NCBI RefSeq assembly: GCF_000744885.1
Contig: NZ_JQMV01000003.1
Span: 1,426,001-1,490,000, forward strand
Direction of reading: 5' to 3'
Source of the DNA: Thermus amyloliquefaciens
Lineage (GTDB): Bacteria > Deinococcota > Deinococci > Deinococcales > Thermaceae
Length of the DNA stretch: 64,000 nucleotides
The notes under the pieces were generated by a model. It was not told the origin of the DNA, did no database searches, and was given only the letters and a program-made list of their open reading frames with translations. Positions 24,340 to 32,584 of this stretch are shown piece by piece. The first letter of the stretch is position 1, and every line of letters starts with the position of its first letter. A program made the position numbers and the translations under genes.

Positions 24340-26127
24340 CTAGCCAAGGGCGAAGCGGGCCTCGAGGCGGGTCAGGTCCGCCTCCAGGAAGCGGAGGGTG
24401 ACCTCCGCGTCCAGGGGTAAGGGCCTGGGCAAGGCCACCTGGGCGCTTAGACCCAGCTCCGGCAAGAGGAAAACCCCCTGCCCTCCCCTCTTCTCCACCA
24501 AGACCCCCCTTCCCTCGTACCCCTTCTCCATCAGCCAGACCAGGGTCCAGTGGAGCTTGCTCTTCCTTTCCCCCTCCCGCACCATATCGGCCATGGCCTC
24601 CGCCGCCCCCACCCGCTCCAGGAGCTCCTCCTGGGAAAGGGGTTTTCCCCCCTTGAGCCAGGCCCTCAGCTGCTGGTGGGCCACCAGGTCCAGGTAGCGC
24701 CTCAGGGGGCTCGTCACCTGGGCGTAAAGGGGAAGGCCTAGGCCCTTGTGGGGGGCGGGCACCGCCTTGAGCTGGGCCCTCTTCAGGGCCTTCCGCTGCT
24801 CCCACATGGCGGCGAGGCCCTCCCCTTCCACCCTCCGGGAAGGGGCCTCCTGGGTGGCGAAGGGAAAGGGCAGGCCCTCCCTGAGGGCCAGGTGGGCGGC
24901 GGCGTAGCCCGCCAGGAGCATGGCCTCCCGCACCCAGAGGCGGCTCTCGTAGGGGAGCAAGGGGGTGAGGCGCACCTCCCCCTCCTCCAGGCGCACCTTC
25001 ACCTCTGGAAGGCTGAGGTCCAAGGCCCCCTGGGCCAGGCGCCTGCGGTGAAAGGCCTGGGCCAGTTCCGCCAAGGGCCCAAGGGCAGGCTCCCCCAGGG
25101 CCTCCCGGTAGGTGAGCCGCCGCACCCGGACCCAGGAGGGGTAAAGGCGCTCCTCCAGAAGCTCCCCCTCCTCGGAAACCCAAAGCTCAAAGGTGAGGGC
25201 GGGGGACACCGGCTGAAGGCCCAGGCCCAGGCGCTCGGTGGCCGCCTGGGGCAGCATGGGCACCGTGCCCTCGGGGAGGTAAAGGTTGGCCCCGCGGCGG
25301 AGGGCCTCCAGGTCCAGGGGGCTTCCCGGAGCTACCAGGGCGGCCACGTCCGCCACGTGGACCAGAAGGCGGAAGCCCTCCGGCACCCGCTCGGCATAGA
25401 CGGCGTCGTCCGGGTCCTGGCTTCCCTCGTCGTCTATGGCGAAGGCAGGAAGGTGGGTGAGGTCCTCCCGGGCCTCCTCCGGCAGGGGGGGTAGGGACAG
25501 GTCCGGAGGGGTCAGGGGCAGACCCAGCCGCCTGGGGTGAGGGTTTTCCCACCGCCAAACCCCCAGGCGGAGGAGGAGGGCGTGGGCCGCCTCCGGGGTC
25601 TCGGGAAGGGCCAAGGCCTTGAGCACCCGGCTTTCCCTTCGCTCCCCCAGGGCCATGGCCTCCACCTCCTGGACCAAGGGGCGGTCCTCCGGGGCCAAAA
25701 GGCCTTGGCGCAGGCGGGCCACCCCTTCGGCAAACCGCCGCTCCCTTTCCTCCCGCTCCCTTTTGGCCTCGAGGAGGGCCTCCACCTCCTCCCGTGTCCG
25801 GGCCCGCACCCTTCCCCCCTCCAGGAGGAAGCGCTCCCCCCTCTGGGCCAGGAGGTAGGCCCCGTAGGCCGCTTCCGGCGTGAAGGCCCCATAGACCAGC
25901 TCGGCCAGCTCCCTGAGGCTCACCGCCTGGCCCTGCAGGAGCTCCCAGGCGGCCTCCTCCTCCCCTTGAGGCACCTTGAGGTCCAAGGAGGCCGGCCCCG
26001 GATGGAGCCAGAGGACATCCTTGGGGCGCACCCTGGCCCGTTCCCCCCCGGGAAGGGTGAGTTCCAGCCTGTCCCCTTTTTCCTCCGCCAAGGCGGGCTT
26101 GCCCTTGTAGATGACGAGCGCGGCCAC
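24340..26127 (-). CDS. RNase II/R-family 3'-5' exoribonuclease
   Basis: A 595-residue RNB-domain nuclease for RNA decay. The catalytic Asp cluster is AIDDEGSQDPDDAV (230-243). RRLAQGALDLSLPE and TSPLRRYLDLVAHQQL are further RNB motifs, and a short S1-like barrel ends the chain. The N-terminus lacks the usual tandem cold-shock domains and instead has a basic, winged-helix-like segment near 70-120 (SLRELAELVYGAFTP), as in the Deinococcus RNase II-type enzyme. Whether it acts as RNase R or RNase II is not decided by sequence. TATCCT (26135-26140, minus strand) ends seven bases before the GTG start, so it is probably leaderless. Confidence 0.88.
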   Translation of the reverse strand: MAALVIYKGKPALAEEKGDRLELTLPGGERARVRPKDVLWLHPGPASLDLKVPQGEEEAAWELLQGQAVSLRELAELVYGAFTPEAAYGAYLLAQRGERFLLEGGRVRARTREEVEALLEAKREREERERRFAEGVARLRQGLLAPEDRPLVQEVEAMALGERRESRVLKALALPETPEAAHALLLRLGVWRWENPHPRRLGLPLTPPDLSLPPLPEEAREDLTHLPAFAIDDEGSQDPDDAVYAERVPEGFRLLVHVADVAALVAPGSPLDLEALRRGANLYLPEGTVPMLPQAATERLGLGLQPVSPALTFELWVSEEGELLEERLYPSWVRVRRLTYREALGEPALGPLAELAQAFHRRRLAQGALDLSLPEVKVRLEEGEVRLTPLLPYESRLWVREAMLLAGYAAAHLALREGLPFPFATQEAPSRRVEGEGLAAMWEQRKALKRAQLKAVPAPHKGLGLPLYAQVTSPLRRYLDLVAHQQLRAWLKGGKPLSQEELLERVGAAEAMADMVREGERKSKLHWTLVWLMEKGYEGRGVLVEKRGGQGVFLLPELGLSAQVALPRPLPLDAEVTLRFLEADLTRLEARFALG

Positions 26128-26365
26128 GCCCCCAAGGATACCCTACGGCCCGCCCTTATCCCCCACCCCGAGGGAGACCCCCTGTTGCTCCCAGGAAGCC
26201 CCTCGTCCGCGAAAGGATCCCTCGGAAGCCCTCTGGTAGCACCCCGCCAAATCCCCCTCGGGAAACCCAGGCCCACCTCCCATGCCCCGATGGCCCACCC
26301 CCGGGCAGGAACTGAAGGCAAGCCCTCCCCGGATGGCTCATGGGTTCTAAGTGCTGGCGCATAGA
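26128..26365. other. Intergenic region, nothing recognised
   Basis: Apart from the -10 box of the RNase gene at 26135-26140, this GC-rich stretch shows no supported gene, hairpin or repeat. The palindromic repeat begins at 26366. Confidence 0.5.
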
Positions 26366-26447
26366 GGTTGCCGCAATGGGCAGGGAATAAGGGCGATGCC
26401 CAAAGTCCTTCTGGGGTCCCCGTCTTGACTTGGGCCAAGACGGGGTA
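26366..26447 (-). repeat. Palindromic intergenic repeat, copy B
   Basis: It begins GGTTGCCGCAA, continues through GGAATAAGGGC and TTCTGGGG, and ends with the palindrome CCCCGTCTTG...CAAGACGGGG followed by TA. Order of blocks is the same as at 42365, but one base differs in each arm (compensatory, so the hairpin is kept). Confidence 0.7.
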
Positions 26448-26537
26448 CTGAGCCAGCGCCCCCGCCCAAGCGCGCAAGGGTTGGAAGACCCCTTTCAAGC
26501 CAGAAGTCCAGCCCCTAGTCGCCACTTAGGAAAAAGG

Positions 26538-26543
26538 TATATT
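26538..26543 (+). promoter_or_regulatory. -10 box of a leaderless transcript (pepF)
   Basis: TATATT ends six bases before the GTG at 26550. No ribosome site lies before that codon. Confidence 0.6.
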
Positions 26544-26549
26544 GGCGAC

Positions 26550-28265
26550 GTGGAATGGGACCTTTCGGACCTCTACGCGGGGCCTGAGGACCCCCGGATC
26601 GCCGAGGACCTCGAGGCCGCCCTCACCTTGGCCCAAGGTCTAAACCCCGAAGACCTTCACGACCCCAGCCGGGCCGCGGTGCTCCTGGGGCGCTACGAGG
26701 AGGCCCTGGAGAAGGCCTACAAACCCCTGAACTACGCTTCCCTCTACTTCGCCACCCGCACCCAGGACCCCACCGCCAAGGCCCTCCTGGACCGGGTCAG
26801 GAACCGCTACACCGAGGTGCGAAACCGCCTCCTGCCCCTCGAGGTGGCCCTGCGCAAGCTCCCCGAGGAGGTCTTTCAGGCCCTTTTGCGCCACCCGGGC
26901 CTTGCCGACCTCCGCCACTTCCTGCAAAGGCAACGGGCCTACGCCCCCCACACCCTCTCCGAGCGGGAGGAGGAGCTTTTAAACCTCAAGGGCCTGGTGG
27001 GAAGGAGCGCCTGGAGCCAGTTCTACACGGAGTACACCGGCCGCTTCCGCTTCCGGGTGGGGGAAAGGGAGCTCACCGAGATGGAGGTGCGCGCCCTCCG
27101 CCGGGACCCTGACCCCGAGGTGCGGCGGGAGGCCCACCGGGCGCTTTACGGGAAGCTTATCGCGGAGGCTCCCACCCTCAGCGCGGTCTTCAACGCGGTT
27201 TACCTGGACTATCTCCAGGACCTTCGCCTCAGGGGCTACCGCCACCCCCTGGAGCCCGTGGCCCTCAGGGACGAGGTGGAGGTGGGGGACATCGAGGCCC
27301 TCCTCGAGGCCACCCGGGCCCACTACCCCTTGGTGGAGGCCTACTACCGCTGGAAGGCCAAACGCCTGGGAGAAGAGCGGGTGGCGAGCCCCGACCTCCT
27401 CGCCCCCTTGGGCCGGGAAAAGCCCAAGGTGCCCTTTGAGGAGGCCAAGGCGTTGGTCCTGGAGGCCTTCCACCGCTTCTCCCCCAGGGTGGCGGCCATC
27501 GCCCGGGAGTTCTTTGAAAGGCGCTGGATGGACGTCTACCCCCGGCCCGGCAAGCGGGGCGGGGCCTTCTGCTCTGGGGGGCTTCCCTCCACCCACCCCT
27601 ACGTCCTCCTCAACCACACCGACGACCTGGACGCGGCCCACACCCTGGCCCACGAACTCGGGCACGGGGTGCACTTCTACCTGGCCAGGAGGCAGCGCCT
27701 CCTCAACTTCGGGGCCTCCACCCCCCTGGCGGAGACCGCCAGCGTCTTTGCGGAGATCCTCCTGGACGACCTCCTCCTGGAGAGGCTTTCCCCGGAGGAA
27801 AAAACCCTCCTCTTGGCGGAAAGGGTGGAGGACGCCGTCAACACCCTCTTCCGCCAGGTGATGTACACCTTCTTTGAACGGCGGAGCCTCGAGGCCCGCC
27901 GGGAAGCGGCCCTCTCCCCCGAGGCCTTCCACGGGATCTGGCAGGAGGAACAGGAAAGGCTTTACGGGGACGCGGTGGCGTGGACCGAGCTGGACCAAGC
28001 GGCCTGGGCAGGCATCCCCCACTTCGTCCACTACCGCTTCTACACCTACAGCTACGCCCTGGGCTACCTGGTGGTCCTGGCCCTTTACGGCAAGTACCGG
28101 GAGGAGGGGGAGGCCTTCGTGCCCAAGTACCTGGAGGTCCTCGAGGCGGGGGAAAGCGCCAGTCCCAAGGAGATCCTGGCCAAGGCCGGGGTGGACCTGG
28201 CCTCCGAGGCCTTCTTCGGCTACGGCTTCGGGGTGCTGGAGTCTTGGCTTAAGGCCCTTCCTTAA
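26550..28265 (+). CDS. pepF: Oligoendopeptidase F (M3 metallopeptidase)
   Basis: A 571-residue zinc peptidase that cleaves medium-sized peptides in the cytosol. The zinc motif HELGHGVHFY lies near residue 370, followed by the third-ligand segment ASTPLAETASVFAE. The C-terminal HFVHYRFYTYSYALGYLVVLAL is typical of the family. The frame is open further upstream to 26430, but the GTG at 26550 gives the family start (EWDLSDLYAGPEDPR) and sits exactly six bases after the -10, so the upstream 40 codons are rejected. Confidence 0.92.
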   Translation: MEWDLSDLYAGPEDPRIAEDLEAALTLAQGLNPEDLHDPSRAAVLLGRYEEALEKAYKPLNYASLYFATRTQDPTAKALLDRVRNRYTEVRNRLLPLEVALRKLPEEVFQALLRHPGLADLRHFLQRQRAYAPHTLSEREEELLNLKGLVGRSAWSQFYTEYTGRFRFRVGERELTEMEVRALRRDPDPEVRREAHRALYGKLIAEAPTLSAVFNAVYLDYLQDLRLRGYRHPLEPVALRDEVEVGDIEALLEATRAHYPLVEAYYRWKAKRLGEERVASPDLLAPLGREKPKVPFEEAKALVLEAFHRFSPRVAAIAREFFERRWMDVYPRPGKRGGAFCSGGLPSTHPYVLLNHTDDLDAAHTLAHELGHGVHFYLARRQRLLNFGASTPLAETASVFAEILLDDLLLERLSPEEKTLLLAERVEDAVNTLFRQVMYTFFERRSLEARREAALSPEAFHGIWQEEQERLYGDAVAWTELDQAAWAGIPHFVHYRFYTYSYALGYLVVLALYGKYREEGEAFVPKYLEVLEAGESASPKEILAKAGVDLASEAFFGYGFGVLESWLKALP

Positions 28266-28279
28266 GGCAAAATAGGGGG

Positions 28280-29329
28280 ATGGACCTCGTCTATCGCCCC
28301 GGGCGTTACCCCTACCTCACCCAAGACCTCCCCGGCGTGGGGGGAGCCATCCGCCTCCTCCCCGAGGACTTCCAGGTGGAGGAGGTGCCCGCCTACCTGC
28401 CCAGCGGGGAAGGGGAGCACCTTTACCTATTCCTGGAGAAGGAAGGGCTCACCACCCGGCAAGTCTTTGAGTTCCTAAGGGACGAGGTGGGGGTGCCGGA
28501 AAAGGAGATCGGGGTGGCGGGGCTCAAGGACAAGCACGCCCGTACCCGGCAGTGGTTTTCCATCCCCCGCACCCACGAGGACGCCCTCTGCCTTTTGGAA
28601 AACCTCCGCGGGGTGAGGCTTCTGGACGCCGGCCTCCACACCAACAAGCTCCGCACCGGCCACCTCAAGGGAAACCGCTTCCGCATCCTGATCCGGGGCG
28701 CACAGGGCAAAGAGAAGGCGGAAGCCATCCTAAGGGTACTGGCGGAAAAGGGCCTTCCCAACTACTACGGCCCCCAGCGCTTTGGCCTTGGGGGAAAGAA
28801 CCCGGTGCGGGGCTACGAGCTGGTGAAGCGGGGCAAGGGGCGGGGAAGCCCTTGGCTGAAGCGCTTCCTGGTGGGAAGCCTGCAGAGCCTCCTCTTCAAC
28901 GACTGGGTGGCCTTGCGCATGGAACGGGGGCTATACGACCGGGTCATCCCCGGGGACTGGGCCAAGAAGCACGCCACGGGCGGAGAGTTCCTGGTGGAGC
29001 GCCCCGAGGAGGCGGAAAGGGCCCTGCGCCTGGAGATCAGCGCCACGGGACCCCTCTTCGGCAAGAAATACCCCGAGGCCCAAGGGGCGGCCCGGGCCCT
29101 GGAGGACGAGGTCCTGGCCCGCTACGACCTCAGGCGCGAGGACTTCGCCCTCAGGCGGGGGGCAAGGCGCCCCATCCGGGTTCCCCTCCAGGAGTGGCGG
29201 GTGGAGGAGGTTCCCGAGGGGCTATGGCTCTCCTTCTTCCTCCCCAAAGGCTCCTACGCCACCAGCCTCCTACGGGAGGTGATGAAGGTGGAGGTGGACG
29301 CCCCTGAGGAAGCCCTAGAAGAAGAATAG
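28280..29329 (+). CDS. truD: tRNA pseudouridine synthase D
   Basis: A 349-residue enzyme that makes pseudouridine-13 in tRNA-Glu. The catalytic motif GVAGLKDKHARTRQWFS (Asp in KDKHA, near residue 80) and NYYGPQRFG are diagnostic. The inserted TRUD domain covers roughly residues 160-290. A CAAAAT box six bases before ATG 28280 suggests its own leaderless start 14 bp after pepF. The C-terminus is acidic. A hairpin follows the stop. Confidence 0.94.
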   Translation: MDLVYRPGRYPYLTQDLPGVGGAIRLLPEDFQVEEVPAYLPSGEGEHLYLFLEKEGLTTRQVFEFLRDEVGVPEKEIGVAGLKDKHARTRQWFSIPRTHEDALCLLENLRGVRLLDAGLHTNKLRTGHLKGNRFRILIRGAQGKEKAEAILRVLAEKGLPNYYGPQRFGLGGKNPVRGYELVKRGKGRGSPWLKRFLVGSLQSLLFNDWVALRMERGLYDRVIPGDWAKKHATGGEFLVERPEEAERALRLEISATGPLFGKKYPEAQGAARALEDEVLARYDLRREDFALRRGARRPIRVPLQEWRVEEVPEGLWLSFFLPKGSYATSLLREVMKVEVDAPEEALEEE

Positions 29330-29348
29330 GGAGGGCTCGCGCCCTCCC
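29329..29348. terminator. Hairpin between convergent genes
   Basis: GGGAGGGC / GCCCTCCC with a TCGC loop, starting in the truD stop codon. There is no T tract, but it lies exactly between two convergent genes and could act on both. Confidence 0.5.
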
Positions 29349-29364
29349 CATGGAGCCCGATCCC

Positions 29365-29799
29365 CTAGAAGCGGTAGCCCAGTTTCATCTGGGCAGCGAG
29401 GGCGCCCCCCGCCAAGCCCACGTCCCCGCCCAGGAACACGGGCAGGCCCAAAGCCGCCTTCAGGTCGTACTCCGCATCGGCGCGGAAGTAGAAGTTGGCG
29501 CTCTGGAAGCCGGGGAAGGCCACCCCCAGGCCCACCCCCGCCTTCAGCCCCTCGGCCAGGGGGTAGAGGTAGCGGAAGAGAAAAGCCCCGTTCACGGCCC
29601 CGTTCACCACATAGGCCACGTCCAAAGCCGGCCGCACCTCCCCCACGGGTGGCTGGAACAGGAGGCAGTGCCAGGAAAGCTCAGCGCCAAAGCCCTGGGT
29701 ACCCCCCACCACCGCCAGGGAGGGCTTTAAGTTCTCCACGGAAAACTGCGCCAAACCTAGGCCCAACACCACCGTCAAAACCCCTAGAATCCTCCGCAT
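29365..29799 (-). CDS. Small exported beta-barrel-like protein
   Basis: A 144-residue protein with a signal peptide (MRRILGVLTVVLGLGLAQ). Short amphipathic strands (FYFRADAEYDLKAALG, ALAAQMKLGYRF) follow, and it ends in Phe, the usual C-terminal signature of outer-membrane barrels. Length would allow about eight strands. The second ATG (29799) is chosen because GGGAGG precedes it by seven bases; the ATG five codons earlier has none. No family is recognised. Confidence 0.65.
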   Translation of the reverse strand: MRRILGVLTVVLGLGLAQFSVENLKPSLAVVGGTQGFGAELSWHCLLFQPPVGEVRPALDVAYVVNGAVNGAFLFRYLYPLAEGLKAGVGLGVAFPGFQSANFYFRADAEYDLKAALGLPVFLGGDVGLAGGALAAQMKLGYRF

Positions 29800-29821
29800 G
29801 GCCAAACCTCCCATGTGGATT

Positions 29822-30187
29822 TTACTCCATATTCAAGGCTTTTTGCAAGCCGTGCCCTAAGGAATCTCCAGGAAAAACCCGATACCCCCGCCCCCTAAGC
29901 ACCTCCCCCACCGCCTCCCCTACCCCCCGGACCAGGATGGGAGGGGAGCCCAGGTTGAGCATCACCAGAAAGCCCACCACGTACTCGGCCAGCTCCTCCG
30001 GGGCCATCCTGGGCCCCCCGGTACGACCGTGGCCGGGGAGGTCCAGAAGGTAAAAGGTAAACCCCTCGGGAAGGGGCTCGGGCCAAGCGGCCGCCTCCTC
30101 CGCCAGAAGGACCACCGCTGGCCCCCTTCCCCTCCGGTCAAAGACCAGGTTCAGGCCGTAGAGGTGGAGGTACCCCCTCCGCCTCAT
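29822..30187 (-). CDS. Small alpha/beta-hydrolase-like protein without nucleophile
   Basis: A 121-residue protein with the N-terminal part of an alpha/beta-hydrolase fold: LNLVFDRRGRGPAVVLL, then FYLLDLPGHGRTGGP (the usual oxyanion/loop region) and a helix MAPEELAEYVVGFLVML. Where GxSxG is expected the sequence reads VRGVGEAVG, so there is no catalytic serine, and the lid and C-terminal half are absent. A small hydrolase-fold protein of this type is known from T. thermophilus. Its start overlaps the stop of the next hydrolase-like gene by four bases, so they are co-transcribed. Confidence 0.65.
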   Translation of the reverse strand: MRRRGYLHLYGLNLVFDRRGRGPAVVLLAEEAAAWPEPLPEGFTFYLLDLPGHGRTGGPRMAPEELAEYVVGFLVMLNLGSPPILVRGVGEAVGEVLRGRGYRVFPGDSLGHGLQKALNME

Positions 30188-30816
30188 AGGGCAAGACCCC
30201 CAGGCAAGGGACGGAAGGCCTCCCCCAGGAGGAAGTCCCCAACCAGGTCCAAGACCTCCTCCTTGGCCTCCCAAGGAACCAGGTGCCCGGCCTCCTCCAG
30301 GGTAAAGCGCACCGCTTCCCCCTTGGCGAAATCCGCCACCTCCTTCCCGTAAAAAGGAGGGGTGAAGGCGTCCCAGGCCCCCTGGACCACCAGGACCCGG
30401 GCCTCCGTACCCCTAAGCCAGCGGCGCTCGTCGGAAATCCCCTCCACCGCGTCCAGCCAGACCCTGACCCCCTCCTCCGATAACCCCTCCTTCCACACGG
30501 CGAAGATCTCCTCGCTTGCCGCTGCCCGGGGGCCGAAGAAAAGGGCCCGCCCCACCCGGGCGAATCCCTCCAGCCCCAAGGCCTCTAGGCCCAACCTCAA
30601 TGCGGCCAACTTGGCGGAGAGAAGGGCATCCCGCCTCAGGATGGGGGAAAGGAGCACCAGGCTCCGCACCTCCTCCTGGAAGGCGGTCCTTAAGGCCGGC
30701 AAGGCCCCTTCCGCGAAGGCGATGAGGTGAAGACCCTCCTCCGAGGGAAGGTCCCGGAAGAAATCCAGGCCGGCAGGGGGTCCCAGAAGGCCGGGGAAAA
30801 GGCGGATCTCACCCAC
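30184..30816 (-). CDS. Alpha/beta-hydrolase-fold protein, probable pseudoenzyme
   Basis: A 210-residue protein of the alpha/beta-hydrolase fold. The acid (VVQGAWDAFTPP) and histidine (LEEAGHLVPWE) segments are in place. The nucleophile elbow reads AFAEGA, with Ala (GCG) where GxSxG has Ser. The GTG start at 30816 is chosen because the minus-strand TATAAA (30828-30823) ends six bases upstream; the longer open frame upstream runs through the divergent thioesterase. Function unknown; a non-catalytic or altered-mechanism role is possible. Confidence 0.65.
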   Translation of the reverse strand: MGEIRLFPGLLGPPAGLDFFRDLPSEEGLHLIAFAEGALPALRTAFQEEVRSLVLLSPILRRDALLSAKLAALRLGLEALGLEGFARVGRALFFGPRAAASEEIFAVWKEGLSEEGVRVWLDAVEGISDERRWLRGTEARVLVVQGAWDAFTPPFYGKEVADFAKGEAVRFTLEEAGHLVPWEAKEEVLDLVGDFLLGEAFRPLPGGLAL

Positions 30817-30822
30817 GCCCCC

Positions 30823-30830
30823 TTTATACT
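30823..30830. promoter_or_regulatory. Overlapping divergent -10 boxes of two leaderless genes
   Basis: Plus strand TATACT (30825-30830) is seven bases from ATG 30838. Minus strand TATAAA (30828-30823) is six bases from GTG 30816. The two boxes share four bases. Confidence 0.65.
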
Positions 30831-30837
30831 CCAGGGC

Positions 30838-31242
30838 ATGGAAGGGAAAGCTATCCCAGAGCGGGAAACCCTGGACCGCACCTTGGGCGTGCGCTACCTG
30901 AAGCTGGAAAAGGAGGAGGTGGTGGCCGAGCTGGAGGTAACCCCCCGGGTGCACCAGCCCTTCGGCTTCCTCCACGGGGGGGCCACGGTGGCCCTGGCGG
31001 AGAGCGTGGCCAGCGTGGGAGGCTTCCTCAACTGCCCGCCAGGGCACGCCGCCTTCGGCCTGGAGATCAACTGCAACCACCTCCGCAAGAAACAAACGGG
31101 GGTCATCCGGGCGGTGGGAAGGCCCTTGCACGTGGGCCGCACCACCCAGGTGTGGGAGGTGAAAGTCTACGACGAGGAGGCAAGGTTGGTGGCGGCCAGC
31201 CGGTGCACCCTGGCGGTGGTGCCCCTAGAACCAGCCCCTTAG
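30838..31242 (+). CDS. Hotdog-fold thioesterase, PaaI/YdiI type
   Basis: A 134-residue acyl-CoA thioesterase. The motif HQPFGFLHGGATVALAES (residues 39-56, with HGG and the catalytic acid) and the closing RLVAASRCTLAVV are typical of PaaI-like thioesterases, which act on hydroxyphenylacetyl-CoA or DHNA-CoA. No phenylacetate or menaquinone genes are near, so the substrate is open. The 3' end overlaps the dipeptidase on the other strand by 18 bases. Confidence 0.85.
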   Translation: MEGKAIPERETLDRTLGVRYLKLEKEEVVAELEVTPRVHQPFGFLHGGATVALAESVASVGGFLNCPPGHAAFGLEINCNHLRKKQTGVIRAVGRPLHVGRTTQVWEVKVYDEEARLVAASRCTLAVVPLEPAP

Positions 31243-32184
31243 CCAGCGGAGCCAGTTCCTCCCCAGAAACCCCTCATCCCCCAGGGCCCGGAGGTCCCGG
31301 TGGCGGTCCAGGCCCTGGGGAACCGCCTCCAGGCCAAAACCCCCATCCCAATCCGAACCCAGGCCCACCCTCCCGGGGCCCAGGAGGGCTTCGGCATGGG
31401 CCTTGTGGCGGAAGAAGGCCTCGAGGGGAAGCCTGGGATCCCCCCGCTTCCAGTTGGGGTCCAAAAAGGCGTTGAAGGGCACCAGGCCCAAGACCCCATC
31501 CCGCTCCCTCAGGGCCTCCATGAGCCGATCCGAAAGGTGCCTTGGGGAAGGCACCAGGGCCCGGGCGTTGGCGTGGGTGGCGCACACCGGCCCCGAGAAG
31601 ACCTCGAGGGCCTGCCATGCCGCTTCCTCTGCCAGGTGGGAAAGGTCCAGGGCCATCCCCAGGGCCTCCATCGCCTCCAAGAGGGACCTCCCCCGCTCGG
31701 TCAGGGGGCCCTCCTCCGCGTTGCCCCCGGCGTAAGCGTTCCCCGTGGCCCAGGTGAGGGAAAGGAGCCTTAGGCCCCGCTCCCTTAGGGGCAGGAGGTC
31801 CTCCGGGGCGGCCAGGGCGTGGGCCCCTTCCAGCAGGAGCACCAGCCCCAACACCCGGTCTTGGGGGAAGCGGCTTAGGTGGGCCTCCAGCTCCCGTCCG
31901 TCCCGCAGAAGGCGCACCAACCCCTCCGCCTCCCAGGCCTCGTAGAGGTGGAGCTGGGCCCAGACCTCCTCTTCCCAGTCCTCCCGCCCCCCCTCCCGGG
32001 GGTCCACGAAGAGGGTGGCGAAGGCCACGGCCACCCCGGCCTCCTGCAGGCTCCTTAGGGTCACCAAGGGGGTTTCGGGGTGGGGGTCCACCTCCCGGAG
32101 GCGGTCCAGGGGGAGGGTGAGGTCCCGCCCTAGGGCCCGGGCGTTATAGGCCAGGTCCAGGTGAGCGTCTATCAGGGGCTCCAA
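31225..32184 (-). CDS. Membrane dipeptidase-like hydrolase (M19 family)
   Basis: A roughly 319-residue zinc peptidase of the renal-dipeptidase family. The metal motif IDAHLDLAYN is at the N-terminus. VLLLEGAHAL, LSLTWATGNAYAGG, LDLSHLAEEA, ATHANARAL and VGLGSDWDGGF follow in family order. The start is uncertain: TTG 32184 gives EPLIDAHLD and no ribosome site is seen, while a GTG lies five codons upstream. The sequence just upstream changes abruptly to AT-rich DNA, so the original promoter may have been replaced by the islet. Confidence 0.85.
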   Translation of the reverse strand: MEPLIDAHLDLAYNARALGRDLTLPLDRLREVDPHPETPLVTLRSLQEAGVAVAFATLFVDPREGGREDWEEEVWAQLHLYEAWEAEGLVRLLRDGRELEAHLSRFPQDRVLGLVLLLEGAHALAAPEDLLPLRERGLRLLSLTWATGNAYAGGNAEEGPLTERGRSLLEAMEALGMALDLSHLAEEAAWQALEVFSGPVCATHANARALVPSPRHLSDRLMEALRERDGVLGLVPFNAFLDPNWKRGDPRLPLEAFFRHKAHAEALLGPGRVGLGSDWDGGFGLEAVPQGLDRHRDLRALGDEGFLGRNWLRWLRGWF

Positions 32185-32576
32185 CGAACTCAAGGTGTAC
32201 ACAAAACTAAAGTGCCAAAATCCTGGTCTAGAAGAACAGTCCATACCCCATATACATCCGGCTTCCTAGGGCCCCGGAGGACAAAGAACCCAACTAAACT
32301 CGTGGGGTTTTGTTGTCGCATCAAAAGCTGATATTTAAACCCTTTTCGTTTGGCATCCATTTGAAAGGCCTGAAACGAGGGTGTGGCTCTTGGTAAAGTG
32401 TAACCCTCAAACTTTTTGCATTTTTGTCCTTGGTTTTTAACTAACAAGTCTAACGCTTCGGCTATGGCATGGATATTTTTGCTGTTAGTTTGTATGGCTT
32501 CTTGTACAACGAGTCCGTGGAAGTTGCTTTTAAGGTTTCGCACCTGAGCGGTGGCAGAAGAAAATAAAAACACCCA

Positions 32577-32584
32577 AAGAGCAA
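32577..32584. repeat. Left target-site duplication of the IS
   Basis: AAGAGCAA directly before the left inverted repeat; identical to 33843-33850. Confidence 0.85.

Noticed and set aside
26430-26549. N-terminal extension of pepF by 40 codons
   Set aside because: It runs through the palindromic repeat and promoter region; the family N-terminus begins at GTG 26550.
30817-31131. Upstream extension of the 210-residue hydrolase-like protein
   Set aside because: It is antisense to the thioesterase and lacks coding character; the GTG at 30816 fits the -10 box.
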